64,000 bases of DNA from Neotamlana nanhaiensis (GTDB taxonomy: Bacteria > Bacteroidota > Bacteroidia > Flavobacteriales > Flavobacteriaceae), in assembly GCF_000943555.1 (NCBI RefSeq), contig NZ_JTDV01000010.1, positions 186,001 through 250,000 of the forward strand, in the 5' to 3' direction. Below the pieces are notes generated by a model, which ran no database searches, was not told the origin of the DNA, and saw only the letters and a list, made by a program, of their open reading frames with translations. Of the stretch, positions 35,821-44,665 are shown one piece after another. Made by a program: the position numbers and the translations under genes. Position 1 is the first letter of the stretch, and each line of letters starts with the position of its first letter.

Positions 35821-36996
35821 ATGAACCCTTCGGCTTCTGGTTGGATAAAAAAACTACTTAAAAACTGCGATAGTAATCATCCTGTTTTTTTGTTAGATGA
35901 AGATGCGCTTTACAAGAACCTTAGGGCTTGCGGATTTATATATGGAAGCAACCTACATGTTATTGAAAAGGTTTTTGAAAAAAGCGATTTTACCGAAGAA
36001 GAAATCTGTAAAATAAACCTGTGTTTGGCCCTACTTTATATTCACAATAAAGCTGAAACCTCAACCAATTTTACCGAAAGTGTTATTAATTTTTACAACA
36101 GCGTAAATGAAACGAAAACAACATTTTTTAAAGCTTTACTAGGTGAGAAAAAAACAACCGAACAGCTAGAAAAAATCTTTCATAAGCGTGTACAAATAGA
36201 CAACAATATTGTTACCAAAAACTTTAAATACTTTATTGTTAATGCGCTTTTATTTGTTGATGTTTTAGGTTATAAACGTTATTTGGAAAATGAAAAAATT
36301 TCGGTTGATTATTTAATTAAAATTGAAGAGTCTATTGCTGCTATATCATTAAATGTACTAAACTCTAAAGCCGAAAAAAACCAATACGACGAGAGTTTAA
36401 TTAAACTTTTTGAGTCTTCGTTACGCTATTTTGATAGTGATACCAACGATTATAATAAAGCCATTTTAAATATTAAATCGCCACTTGAAAAACAATATTT
36501 ATTAGATTTAGCGTGTATGGCCACTTGGACTGATAAAGTTATTGACATACAAGAGCAAAAATTTTTAATTACACTGGCGCGTGATTTAAATGTAGAAAAA
36601 TCGGTTTTAAAATCTTCAATAATAACCATAAACTCATTTTATACCGAAAACAAGGACAATATTGCCTTATTAAGCTCCAAAAATATTGTACAAAGCTTTT
36701 ATGATAATTCTAGTAAAATGGTTACCAAACTTATATCTAGAAACAAAAAACGTTTGTATAAAGAACTGTTAGATAGCAAAGAGCTAATGGTTTTACTCAC
36801 ACAATCTACAGTGCGCGATTTAACTAAAGAAGAACAAAAAAAAGTACAAGAGCAGTTATTCGATATTTTTAAAAGCATCCCAAGCTTAGCTATTTTTATG
36901 CTTCCTGGTGGCGCTATTTTACTGCCTTTAGTTATAAAATTTATACCTAAACTATTGCCATCGGCCTTTGATGAAAATCGGGTTGAAGAAGATTAA
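35821..36996 (+). CDS. LETM1-like protein with TerB-like domain
   Basis: A 391-aa protein. Residues about 215-290 (LLDLACMATWTDKVIDIQEQ...LARDLNV) look like a TerB-type helical domain. The C-terminus (about 330-391) carries KSIPSLAIFMLPGGAILLPL followed by VIKFIPKLLPSAF, closely matching the LETM1 core that follows the membrane helix in mitochondrial LETM1. In eukaryotes LETM1 controls cation exchange and binds ribosomes; the bacterial role is not established. One hydrophobic segment (about 353-373) probably anchors it to the inner membrane. The N-terminal part is not recognised. Confidence 0.8.
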   Translation: MNPSASGWIKKLLKNCDSNHPVFLLDEDALYKNLRACGFIYGSNLHVIEKVFEKSDFTEEEICKINLCLALLYIHNKAETSTNFTESVINFYNSVNETKTTFFKALLGEKKTTEQLEKIFHKRVQIDNNIVTKNFKYFIVNALLFVDVLGYKRYLENEKISVDYLIKIEESIAAISLNVLNSKAEKNQYDESLIKLFESSLRYFDSDTNDYNKAILNIKSPLEKQYLLDLACMATWTDKVIDIQEQKFLITLARDLNVEKSVLKSSIITINSFYTENKDNIALLSSKNIVQSFYDNSSKMVTKLISRNKKRLYKELLDSKELMVLLTQSTVRDLTKEEQKKVQEQLFDIFKSIPSLAIFMLPGGAILLPLVIKFIPKLLPSAFDENRVEED

Positions 36997-37002
36997 AAAT
37001 TT

Positions 37003-37204
37003 ATGCGTCTTTTACTTTTTTTTGTTTTACTGCTAAATCTGCCATAAAAAAAAGTTAAAAGTGGGAACGTGGAATTACACATATTGGTATTATTGTCAAA
37101 AATAAATCCAAAAACGGAAGACTAAATTTAATAGTTCATAATATTGGAACAGAACAAGTTCTAGAGATTGTCCGTTTAATTTTAAATTTATTGAACATTA
37201 TTAA
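37003..37204 (+). pseudogene. Decayed DUF1287 gene remnant
   Basis: ATG 37003 begins a signal-peptide-like MRLLLFFVLLLNLP ending in a stop. About 20 bases on, WERGITHIGIIVKNKSKNGR then LIVHNIGTEQVLE can be read (about 37062-37170), matching the C-terminal core of DUF1287 proteins (THIGIVV..., LIVHNIG...QVLED). A shift of one base near 37167 gives DCPFNFKFIEHY and a stop at 37204, the usual end of the family (...LFDFKI.GHY). The central ~100 codons are gone and at least one frameshift is present, so it is a relic. The rest of the 272-bp gap shows nothing. Confidence 0.65.
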
Positions 37205-37268
37205 ATTATAAGTCTTGCTTTTTCTTCTAACAAAATTGTAATTTGGGATTTTAATTAAATGCTTTATT

Positions 37269-37877
37269 ATGAAGATAAAAATTACCTTAACTTTCCTACT
37301 TCTCAGCCTTTATGTAAATGCTCAATACAATGATTGGACAAAAGCAACAGTTCATTTAATGAATAATGAAATATTTGATGGTCATGCTAGATTAGCTATG
37401 CTTAATGCCAAAGAATTGTTTAGCTCAAAGGAGAAGTTACGTTTTGTAAATTTTGAAATCAAACAGCGAACAAGTACAAAGTTTAGTCCTGAAGAAGTTG
37501 AAAAAATCGTTTTTGAAGTAAGTGAAAAAATTAAAGGAAGAAGGATAAAAAGGAAAGCGGTTTTTGTACCAGTAATTAAAGAAATAACTAAAAAAAAGAA
37601 AATTTTGGGTTTTGCTGAAATTGTAATTGACGGAAAGGTTAAACTTTTTAAAAGAACTGTTTATGGTCAAAATAAAATTTATGAGGAGTCATTAATTGCT
37701 AAAGAAGGTGAAGCTGTGATTCCTTTTAACTATATTGAACTTAAATCTTTTAAAAACCGTGCTTCAGAATATTTTAAGGATTGTCCGAATTTAGTTTCAA
37801 AACTTGAAAACAAAAAGTATAGAAGAAATGATTTAGAGGAAATAGTAACTTTTTACAATTCTAACTGCGCCAAATAA
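37269..37877 (+). CDS. Hypothetical secreted protein
   Basis: A 202-aa exported protein; signal peptide MKIKITLTFLLLSLYVNA|QYNDW. The mature protein is basic and beta-rich (KATVHLMNNEIFDGHARLAM, EEVEKIVFEVSEKIKGRRIK) with two Cys in the C-terminal 40 residues. No family is recognised; the VHLMNNEIFDGHA segment resembles short beta-barrel lipid- or peptide-binding folds only in general terms. Its last 25 bases overlap the 3' end of the convergent methyltransferase gene. Confidence 0.75.
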   Translation: MKIKITLTFLLLSLYVNAQYNDWTKATVHLMNNEIFDGHARLAMLNAKELFSSKEKLRFVNFEIKQRTSTKFSPEEVEKIVFEVSEKIKGRRIKRKAVFVPVIKEITKKKKILGFAEIVIDGKVKLFKRTVYGQNKIYEESLIAKEGEAVIPFNYIELKSFKNRASEYFKDCPNLVSKLENKKYRRNDLEEIVTFYNSNCAK

Positions 37878-38551
37878 TCATAATGTTCACCTTCACCAAT
37901 CAATTCACACTTTAAGCCAACCGTTTCGCAGGCTAATTTTAAGGTGTCAAAATCGAGATACAACCATTTCATAGGTACTTCTTTTTCGCCTTTGTAACTT
38001 AAAAAATAATCAAGTTCGCCGTAGTAGCTCGCATTCATATCTTGCCAATAACCGCCGTCGTCATCTAAATACATATATTTAATATCGGATGAATCGATTA
38101 AAATTTGTCCGTTAGGCTTCAATAAACTTTTTAAATGCGTTAAATATTTTGATACTTGGGTGAGCTCTTGAAAAATTCCGGTGCCATTCATTAGTAATAA
38201 AATGGTGTCAAAGGTTTTGGTTTCATTCAAAACATTTAAAACTTCAGCTTGTTTAACACCGCGTTGTTTAGTCACAGTTATAGCACCTTCCGAAACGTCG
38301 ATAGCTTTCACAGCAAACCCTTTTTTTTGAAGGTATAAACTATGGCTTCCGGCGCCGCAACCAACATCTAATATGGTTCCTTGGCATTTTTTTAAAGCCT
38401 GTTGTTCAAGTTTAGGCATTTCAGAAAAACTTCTAAACAAATAAGGAAGCGGCAATTCATCTTCATCAGAAATACTTGTTGATGTTATAATGTCTTCAGT
38501 GTAATTTCCGTTTTGGTAATCGATTAAGGCTTTTCCGAAAATATCTTTCAT
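37853..38551 (-). CDS. SAM-dependent class I methyltransferase
   Basis: A 232-aa cytosolic Rossmann methyltransferase. Motif I is ILDVGCGAGSHSLYLQKKGF (about 60-79), with KAIDVSEGAI for the acidic residue binding the SAM ribose and ILLLMNGTGIFQE as the post-II region. Small-molecule methyltransferase type; the substrate is unknown. Its start lies 4 bp from a dispersed palindromic repeat (38555-38694), so its promoter must lie in or beyond that repeat. Confidence 0.88.
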   Translation of the reverse strand: MKDIFGKALIDYQNGNYTEDIITSTSISDEDELPLPYLFRSFSEMPKLEQQALKKCQGTILDVGCGAGSHSLYLQKKGFAVKAIDVSEGAITVTKQRGVKQAEVLNVLNETKTFDTILLLMNGTGIFQELTQVSKYLTHLKSLLKPNGQILIDSSDIKYMYLDDDGGYWQDMNASYYGELDYFLSYKGEKEVPMKWLYLDFDTLKLACETVGLKCELIGEGEHYDYLAQLEL

Positions 38552-38554
38552 AGG

Positions 38555-38694
38555 CTGTCATTGCGAGACTTTTTTAGTCGTGGCAATCTGTTAATTTAGT
38601 GTTTCAATTTTGAAGATTACTTCAGTCACAAACTTCGTTTGGGTATTTTCAATCAAAATATATTTTGATTTTTGAATAGTCTTCGTAATGACGA
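38555..38694. repeat. Dispersed palindromic repeat (CTGTCATTGCGA family)
   Basis: Begins CTGTCATTGCGAGA...TGGCAATCTG and ends CGTAATGACG, so the two ends form a long imperfect inverted repeat with inner inverted arms. The same CTGTCATTGCGA core occurs at 46376-46387 inside a coding gene. No protein is encoded. It fills the divergent gap between the methyltransferase and YkgJ genes. Confidence 0.75.
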
Positions 38695-38713
38695 AAAACA
38701 GTATTTTTGTATC

Positions 38714-39205
38714 ATGCAAGACATCATAAATAACCTTCCAAAGCTCGCCAAAGATAAGCATAACGAAAACAAAAAGTTCTTTGCTAAGCTTAAAAAAAAG
38801 CCGCCAAAAAATTTAGATTATGTGATGCAAGAATTACATGAAGATGAATTTGAGCGCACCGATTGCCTACAATGTGCCAATTGCTGTAAAACCACAGGGC
38901 CGTTGTTTACCGATAAAGATATTGAGCGTATTGCGAAACATTTTAGGTTAAAACCGCAGCAATTTATAGACCAATATTTGCGCATTGATGAGGAAAACGA
39001 TTATGTACTGCAAAGCGTGCCTTGTACCTTTTTAGATGCCGATAATTACTGTTTAATTTACGATGTACGCCCTAAGGCCTGCCGAGAATTTCCGCATACC
39101 GACAGGAAAAAATTCCAACAAATAGCCAACTTAACACTTAAAAATGTTGCGATTTGTCCTGCTGCTTATAACATTGTTGAAGCTATGAAACAACAAATAA
39201 AATAA
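38714..39205 (+). CDS. YkgJ-family cysteine-cluster protein
   Basis: A 163-aa cytosolic protein of the UPF0153/YkgJ group. ATG 38714 is preferred over an in-frame ATG 14 codons earlier, because that extension would be read from the dispersed repeat. Metal-binding cysteines: DCLQCANCCKTTGP (about 50-63), VPCTFLDADNYCLIYDVRPKAC, then VAICPAAYNI. Members are thought to bind a zinc or iron-sulfur centre. The role is unknown. Confidence 0.88.
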   Translation: MQDIINNLPKLAKDKHNENKKFFAKLKKKPPKNLDYVMQELHEDEFERTDCLQCANCCKTTGPLFTDKDIERIAKHFRLKPQQFIDQYLRIDEENDYVLQSVPCTFLDADNYCLIYDVRPKACREFPHTDRKKFQQIANLTLKNVAICPAAYNIVEAMKQQIK

Positions 39206-39268
39206 GATACCGTTTTTTTATACGAACCTTAACATACTTAAACAAAAAATTGGCAAAAAATAGGTAAA

Positions 39269-39291
39269 TTTAGCATTTAAACTATGCTAAA
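39269..39291 (+). promoter_or_regulatory. Inverted repeat abutting the hydroxylase start codon
   Basis: TTTAGCAT-TTAAACT-ATGCTAAA, an 8-bp perfect inverted repeat, ends at the base before the ATG. It could be a repressor operator or an mRNA hairpin limiting ribosome access. Confidence 0.45.
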
Positions 39292-40131
39292 ATGGAAACC
39301 TTAATTAATTACTTTGAAACCATTCCGTCGTTGCATCGCAGTATCATTATTGTTGGTGGTTTAACCTTCTTTTGGTTACTAGAAGGTGCCATACCGCTTT
39401 TTAATTTCAATTATAAAAAATGGAAACATGCGGTGCCAAATATATTTTTCACCTTTACAACCATACTTGTTAATTTAGTTTTAGCCTTTTTATTATTAAA
39501 ATCATCCGATTGGGTAATGGCAAATAATTTTGGCATTTTAAATTGGTTACCCGAACTTAACATTTGGATTTATGGTATTTTAGGTATTTTTTTAATGGAT
39601 TTTTTTGGCGCATACTTACCGCACTTCGTGGAACATAAAATCCCGCCACTTTGGATGGTGCATTTAGTACACCACTCCGACCACAAAGTAGACACCACCA
39701 CCGCTAACAGACACCACCCCATAGAGAGCGTTATTCGATTTATTTTCACACTTTTAGGCGTTTTAATAATTGGTGCGCCAATCGCTATTGTAATGATGTA
39801 TCAATCACTTTCGGTGGTTGCTACGCAATTCACACATGCTAATATTAAACTACCGAAAAAAATAGACAAAATAATGAGCTACCTACTCGTTTCGCCCGAT
39901 ATGCATAAAGTACATCATCATTATGTTTTACCTTACACCGACTCTAATTATGGCAACATTTTTTCGGTTTGGGACAGGCTTTTAGGAACTTACATGGAGC
40001 TAGACCGCGATAATATAATTTATGGTGTAGATGTATTTCCAGATGAAAAAGAGAACAGTAAAATATCGAGTTTATTAAAACAACCATTTCAAAAATATAA
40101 ACGCCCAACAATAAAACCAAAGGAAACTTGA
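39292..40131 (+). CDS. Fatty acid hydroxylase/sterol desaturase-family membrane protein
   Basis: A 279-aa inner-membrane di-iron enzyme. Histidine boxes appear in order: HFVEH, LVHHSDH, NRHHPIE, then HANI and HKVHHHY (about 105-215), among four or so membrane helices. Members hydroxylate or desaturate lipids. In bacteria these can be hopanoid, carotenoid or ornithine-lipid modifications; the substrate here is unknown. The stop codon overlaps the TTG start of the GDPD gene (TTGA), so the two are translationally coupled. Confidence 0.9.
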   Translation: METLINYFETIPSLHRSIIIVGGLTFFWLLEGAIPLFNFNYKKWKHAVPNIFFTFTTILVNLVLAFLLLKSSDWVMANNFGILNWLPELNIWIYGILGIFLMDFFGAYLPHFVEHKIPPLWMVHLVHHSDHKVDTTTANRHHPIESVIRFIFTLLGVLIIGAPIAIVMMYQSLSVVATQFTHANIKLPKKIDKIMSYLLVSPDMHKVHHHYVLPYTDSNYGNIFSVWDRLLGTYMELDRDNIIYGVDVFPDEKENSKISSLLKQPFQKYKRPTIKPKET

Positions 40132-40988
40132 AACTATTAATTTGTACAAGCTTAGCTTTAATTTTAATGAGTTGTAATTACAATAATACCGATATTCAAG
40201 GGCATCGTGGTTGCCGTGGATTAATGCCAGAAAACACCCTACCGGCATTTAAAAAAGCCATCGCCCTTGGGGTGCACACTTTAGAACTCGACGTGGCAGT
40301 AAGTGCCGATAAAATTGTGGTAGTTTCACACGAACCATTTTTGAGTAGAACCATTTGTTTAGATGCTGAAGGACATAAAATCCCGAAGGAAGATGATATG
40401 AAATATAACTTATATCAGATGACTTTTGATAGTATTAAACAATACGATTGCGGATTAAAAAAACACCCAAGATTTCCAGAGCAAGAAAAATTGAAAGCCT
40501 ACAAACCTTCGCTTGATGAAGTTTTTAAACTCGCAAAACAGTTAAATCCCAACATAAAATTCAATATTGAAATAAAAGCCAAACCCAAATACGATAGTGT
40601 TTTTACGCCTAAACCTAAAGAATTTGTTGCCTTAGTTTTAAACGTAATTGAAGAAAATAACGCTTTCGCGGAAAGTAATTTGCAAAGTTTCGATTTGCGT
40701 ATTCTTGAAGAAATTAAACGGCAATCTCCCAAAATGAAAGTCGCTATTTTAGTTGATGAAGATGAAAACATAAACGAGAAACTGAAACAGTTAAGTTACA
40801 AACCCGAAATTGTAAGTCCGTATTTTAAACTCTTAAACAAGCATACAGTTGAAGCTTTACAAACAGACAATTTCAAAGTAATACCTTGGACGGTTAACAA
40901 ATCCAAAGACCTCGAAAAAATGATTGATTACCGAGTTGATGGCATTATTACTGACTATCCCGATAGACTAATTAATATTTTAGAGTAA
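40128..40988 (+). CDS. Glycerophosphodiester phosphodiesterase lipoprotein
   Basis: A 286-aa lipoprotein with lipobox MSC (C16), starting at TTG 40128 inside the stop region of the previous gene. GDPD TIM-barrel motifs: QGHRGCRGLMPENTLPAF (catalytic H26, R27, E34), TLELDV (E53, D55) and VVSHEP (H68). It hydrolyses glycerophosphodiesters to glycerol-3-phosphate plus alcohol at the cell envelope. Coupled with a lipid hydroxylase gene, it may act in lipid turnover rather than only phosphate scavenging. Distinct from the GDPD domain at 20655-22445. Confidence 0.92.
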   Translation: MKLLICTSLALILMSCNYNNTDIQGHRGCRGLMPENTLPAFKKAIALGVHTLELDVAVSADKIVVVSHEPFLSRTICLDAEGHKIPKEDDMKYNLYQMTFDSIKQYDCGLKKHPRFPEQEKLKAYKPSLDEVFKLAKQLNPNIKFNIEIKAKPKYDSVFTPKPKEFVALVLNVIEENNAFAESNLQSFDLRILEEIKRQSPKMKVAILVDEDENINEKLKQLSYKPEIVSPYFKLLNKHTVEALQTDNFKVIPWTVNKSKDLEKMIDYRVDGIITDYPDRLINILE

Positions 40989-40995
40989 GAAACCT

Positions 40996-41027
40996 ATTGG
41001 TCAGGGTGAACGCAGGCGAAACCCAAT
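40996..41027 (+). terminator. Imperfect terminator-like repeat after GDPD gene
   Basis: ATTGG-TCA-GGGT pairs loosely with ACCCAAT around GAACGCAGGCGAA and is followed by CAATTTTTT. It may be a decayed dispersed repeat acting as terminator. Confidence 0.4.
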
Positions 41028-41076
41028 CAATTTTTTCTTAAAAACATTCGTGAATCCGAGGCAACACAAATGCCGT

Positions 41077-42171
41077 TTAATCCACAAAAAAAGCTTCCAA
41101 TTCACTTCCTAACTTACTAATAGGAACATTACTTAAATTACTAACAATGGCAATTACGACGTCCTCTTCGGGATAAATGAGTAATAAGGTTGAAGCACCA
41201 ACACCGCCACCAGAATGACTGTATTTAGGTGAATTGTTTTTGGTGTTGTACGAAAAGAATCCAACGCCATAATGCGTGCTTTTTCCTGTGGTAAGAATTT
41301 GTGGTGTTACCAATTCCTTTAAAACTTCAGGTGAAATAATCTTCGGATGAATCATTTCGTTTCCAAACTTCACTAAGTCTTCCGAGGTTGATAAAAATCC
41401 GCCACCAGCAGCTTTAAATTCATTGCAAACCGTTTTTCCTTGATAAACACCACCACTTTTTCTTTTCATATAAAATGTAGTTCTATTCGGGATTATCGAA
41501 TCGCAATAATCTAACAGCGTGTGTTCCATTTTTAAAGGCTCGAAAATGGTTTTTGCGGTGTAGGTTCCAAATGGTATTTTAGCAACTGTTTGTATCACTT
41601 CACTCAACAAATTCCATCCGTAAGTACTGTACTTAAATTTTGTTTGCGGCTCAAAAAGAAGTCTATCATTTTTAAAAATCGAAATGCCTTCCGAGATACT
41701 AAGTTTTTTGTTCAATAAAAACTCTCTGCCTCTGTAATGCCTTATGCCGGCTGTATGTCCGCCAACTTGTCTTAGCGTAAAGTCGTATGCTTTTTTAGGG
41801 TAGTTGGGCAAATACAGATACAAACTGGAATCTAAATGTATCTTTTTTGCATCTACCAAAGTTGCTAAACTAACGGCAGAAATCGATTTAGAAATACTAG
41901 CAATACGAAACAATGTAGAATCTGGCGACACCTTAATCTTGTTTGTAATATCGGCGTATCCAAAACCTTCAGACCAAATCAGTTTTCCATGTTTCGATAC
42001 CGAAATGGCCATTCCAGGAACCTGTTCTGTAACCATAAACCGTGCAACACTTTCTTGAGGCGTTTTAGGTTTTACCTGAGTTGTACTAACCGTACTTTTA
42101 CAAGATAGCGCAACAATGAACAAACCTAAAAGCGCATTAAAAGCAGGTTTTCTCATTAATTTTCTATTCAT
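41077..42171 (-). CDS. Serine hydrolase lipoprotein, class C beta-lactamase/AmiE-like
   Basis: A 364-aa lipoprotein with lipobox ALSC (C24) and a beta-lactamase-like fold. The nucleophile motif is S92-I-S-K95 (FRIASISKS), the Tyr motif is KYSTYGWN, and YSHSGGGVG stands in place of KTG. The family covers D,D-peptidases, esterases and B. subtilis AmiE-type muropeptide amidases. It overlaps the upstream namZ gene by 8 bp. In B. subtilis namZ sits with amiE, so a role in cell-wall muropeptide recovery is a good inference. Confidence 0.87.
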   Translation of the reverse strand: MNRKLMRKPAFNALLGLFIVALSCKSTVSTTQVKPKTPQESVARFMVTEQVPGMAISVSKHGKLIWSEGFGYADITNKIKVSPDSTLFRIASISKSISAVSLATLVDAKKIHLDSSLYLYLPNYPKKAYDFTLRQVGGHTAGIRHYRGREFLLNKKLSISEGISIFKNDRLLFEPQTKFKYSTYGWNLLSEVIQTVAKIPFGTYTAKTIFEPLKMEHTLLDYCDSIIPNRTTFYMKRKSGGVYQGKTVCNEFKAAGGGFLSTSEDLVKFGNEMIHPKIISPEVLKELVTPQILTTGKSTHYGVGFFSYNTKNNSPKYSHSGGGVGASTLLLIYPEEDVVIAIVSNLSNVPISKLGSELEAFFVD

Positions 42172-43420
42172 AAATTAAATACTGCGCTCTAGTCTTTTTG
42201 AATTTTTTTAAACCGGTTTGCCATGTGGCTTTTATTTCAGTTTCACTTAAACCCGATTCAATTTGCTTTTGCAACGTTTTAGTACCCGACAGTTTTACAA
42301 AAAAGTTATTGAAAAATTTAGCTTTATCGGAGGTGTTTTGGTAAGCATCAATTAACCACGATAAGTTTAAGGTGTTTAATGTTTTGTACTTGGTTAAATC
42401 ACTGCCGTGGCATAATTCATTTTGATACTTCGGGTATTTCGCGCCTTCATTAGGTTGCGGCGTAAAACTGAATTTAAACACGTTAGTATTTAAAAACGGA
42501 CTACCAAATATTTGAAATTGTGTTTCTGTACCTCGACCAGCACTTACATTGGTGCCTTCAAAAAAGCATAAACTTGGGTACAAGTTTATGGCTTGGTCGT
42601 TAGGTAAATTCGGACTTGGTTTTATGGGTAAACTATACGTTTTATTGTGGTTGTAATGTTCCATAGAAATTACAGTTAACTCACATGTAACGGCATTTTT
42701 CAGCCATTTTTCACCGTTAATCATTTTTGCATACTCGCCAATTGTCATACCATGCACAATAGGAATTGGGTGCATACCTACAAAACTCTGGTTTTCTATT
42801 TCTAAAATAGGGCCGTCTATGTAATGACCATTCGGATTTGGTCTATCAAAAATAATAACAGGAATTTTAGCTTCCGCGCAAGCTTCCATAACATAATGCA
42901 AGGTAGAAATATAGGTGTAAAAACGTGCGCCAACATCTTGAATGTCGAAAATAACTAGATCTAAATCCTTCAATTGATCTGGTTTTGGCTTTTTATTGCT
43001 CCCGTAAAGCGACACAATTGGTAAGCCTGTTTTGGTATCAATACCATCTTTAACCACCTCGCCAGCATCCGCTTTACCACGAAACCCATGTTCTGGCGCA
43101 AATACTTTTTTTAAATCAATTTGTAATGCCACTAACGAATCTACCAAATGCGTGTAGCTTCCTTCTTCAGCTTTAAAAACAACACTCGTTTGGTTGGCAA
43201 CAACACCAACGCGTTTACCGTTTAATAAAGGTAAATAGCGTTCGGTTCTGTTGGCTCCAACAACAATATTGGTGTTTTGGGTAACTTGATCCTGTGGTTC
43301 ATTTTTTAAAACTGTTTCGGTTTTCGAGGTTTTGTCCTCCGATTTCGACAAGTTTGCACACGAAATCATGACCAAAACAAATAATAAAACTGTATTTTTG
43401 ATAACTTTAAACGGCATCAT
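42164..43420 (-). CDS. namZ: NamZ-like exo-beta-N-acetylmuramidase (DUF1343)
   Basis: A 418-aa lipoprotein with lipobox MISC (C21). The DUF1343/GH171 domain spans about 55-418: GKRVGVVANQTSVV, then VFAPEHGFRG, DLVIFDIQDVGARFYTYIST, IPVIIFDRPNPNG and VPIVHGMTIGEYA-like PIPIVHGMTIGEY. The family removes terminal MurNAc from peptidoglycan fragments. The coupled serine hydrolase gene supports muropeptide processing. Its ATG lies only 5 bp from the start of the divergent permease gene, so its promoter must lie inside that neighbour's coding region. Confidence 0.9.
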   Translation of the reverse strand: MMPFKVIKNTVLLFVLVMISCANLSKSEDKTSKTETVLKNEPQDQVTQNTNIVVGANRTERYLPLLNGKRVGVVANQTSVVFKAEEGSYTHLVDSLVALQIDLKKVFAPEHGFRGKADAGEVVKDGIDTKTGLPIVSLYGSNKKPKPDQLKDLDLVIFDIQDVGARFYTYISTLHYVMEACAEAKIPVIIFDRPNPNGHYIDGPILEIENQSFVGMHPIPIVHGMTIGEYAKMINGEKWLKNAVTCELTVISMEHYNHNKTYSLPIKPSPNLPNDQAINLYPSLCFFEGTNVSAGRGTETQFQIFGSPFLNTNVFKFSFTPQPNEGAKYPKYQNELCHGSDLTKYKTLNTLNLSWLIDAYQNTSDKAKFFNNFFVKLSGTKTLQKQIESGLSETEIKATWQTGLKKFKKTRAQYLIYE

Positions 43421-43425
43421 ATATT

Positions 43426-44661
43426 TTGAATTACGAGTATTTTATAGCTAAACGCTTAATTGGTAGTAAAGCGTATAAAAGTAGTGTTTCGGCACCAATA
43501 ATAAAAATTGGTATTGCTGCCATAGCCATAGGCATTGTGGTGATGATGATTGCCATTGCAACCGGTATTGGGCTGCAACAAAAAATACGCGATAAAGTGG
43601 TTGCTTTTAACGGGCATGCCACTATAACGAATTACGATAGTAATAACTCGCAGGAAAGCGTTTTTCCTATATCAATCAATCAAGAATTTTATCCAGATTT
43701 TAAATCGGTCGATGGCGTTTCGCACGTTCAAGGTGTTGCCGCAAAGTTTGGCGTAATTCGTACCGAAACCGATTTTGAAGGTGTCGTTTACAAAGGTGTT
43801 GGGCAAGATTACGACTGGCAATATTTTAAAGAATTTTTAATTGACGGCCAACTGCCCAGTTTAGAAAAAAAATGGAGCGAAGAAGTTTTAATATCGCAGT
43901 ATTTAGCCAACCGATTAGGCTTTAAAGTAGGCGACGAATTTCAAATGGTTTTTGCAAAAAACGATCCCGAAAAACTTCCTAATTACCTAAAATGTAAAGT
44001 TACGGGTATTTACAATTCAGGGTTTCAAGACCTTGACAAACAGTATTTAATAGGTAATTTACGTCACATTCAACGCTTAAACCAATGGGAAAGCGACCAA
44101 ATTGGAAATTTTGAAGTGTTTATCGACGATTTTTCCCAGATTCAAGAAAAAGGCATCGAAATACATCAAAACACGCCATCAACATTCAACACCATCACCG
44201 TTACCGATAAATATGCTAGCATTTTCGAGTGGTTTACCATATTCATAAAAAATATAAACGGCATTATAGGCATCATGATACTAGTGGCGGGCATTAACAT
44301 GATCACCGCGCTACTCGTTTTAATTCTAGAGCGCACCCAAATGATAGGCATTTTAAAAGCCCTAGGAAGCAACAATTGGAGCATTCGTAAACTATTTATC
44401 TACAACGCATCCTATTTAATTTTGTTAGGTTTGTTTTGGGGCAATCTCATCGGTTTAGCACTGCTATTTGCCCAAAAATATTTAAAACTTTTTCCGCTCG
44501 ATCCAAGTGTATATTACGTTACCGAAGCACCCGTTTACATCAGTTTTGGTTACATTTTAGCGTTAAATGTTGGCACGCTCGTGTTGTGTTTAATTATGCT
44601 TTTGGTACCGTCGTACATCATCACAAAAATATCGCCGGTAAAAGCCATAAGGTTTACCTAA
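43426..44661 (+). CDS. LolC/E-type ABC transporter permease
   Basis: A 411-aa inner-membrane protein of the FtsX/LolE family: one N-terminal helix (about 25-47, IGIAAIAIGIVVMMIAIATG), a large periplasmic MacB/LolC-like domain (50-265), then three C-terminal helices (MILVAGINMITALLVLILER and following). The N-terminus NYEYFIAKRLIG is typical, so TTG 43426 is taken as start. Likely role: lipoprotein release from the inner membrane with an ATPase encoded elsewhere. Divergent from namZ with only 5 bp between start codons. Confidence 0.88.
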   Translation: MNYEYFIAKRLIGSKAYKSSVSAPIIKIGIAAIAIGIVVMMIAIATGIGLQQKIRDKVVAFNGHATITNYDSNNSQESVFPISINQEFYPDFKSVDGVSHVQGVAAKFGVIRTETDFEGVVYKGVGQDYDWQYFKEFLIDGQLPSLEKKWSEEVLISQYLANRLGFKVGDEFQMVFAKNDPEKLPNYLKCKVTGIYNSGFQDLDKQYLIGNLRHIQRLNQWESDQIGNFEVFIDDFSQIQEKGIEIHQNTPSTFNTITVTDKYASIFEWFTIFIKNINGIIGIMILVAGINMITALLVLILERTQMIGILKALGSNNWSIRKLFIYNASYLILLGLFWGNLIGLALLFAQKYLKLFPLDPSVYYVTEAPVYISFGYILALNVGTLVLCLIMLLVPSYIITKISPVKAIRFT

Positions 44662-44665
44662 ATTT

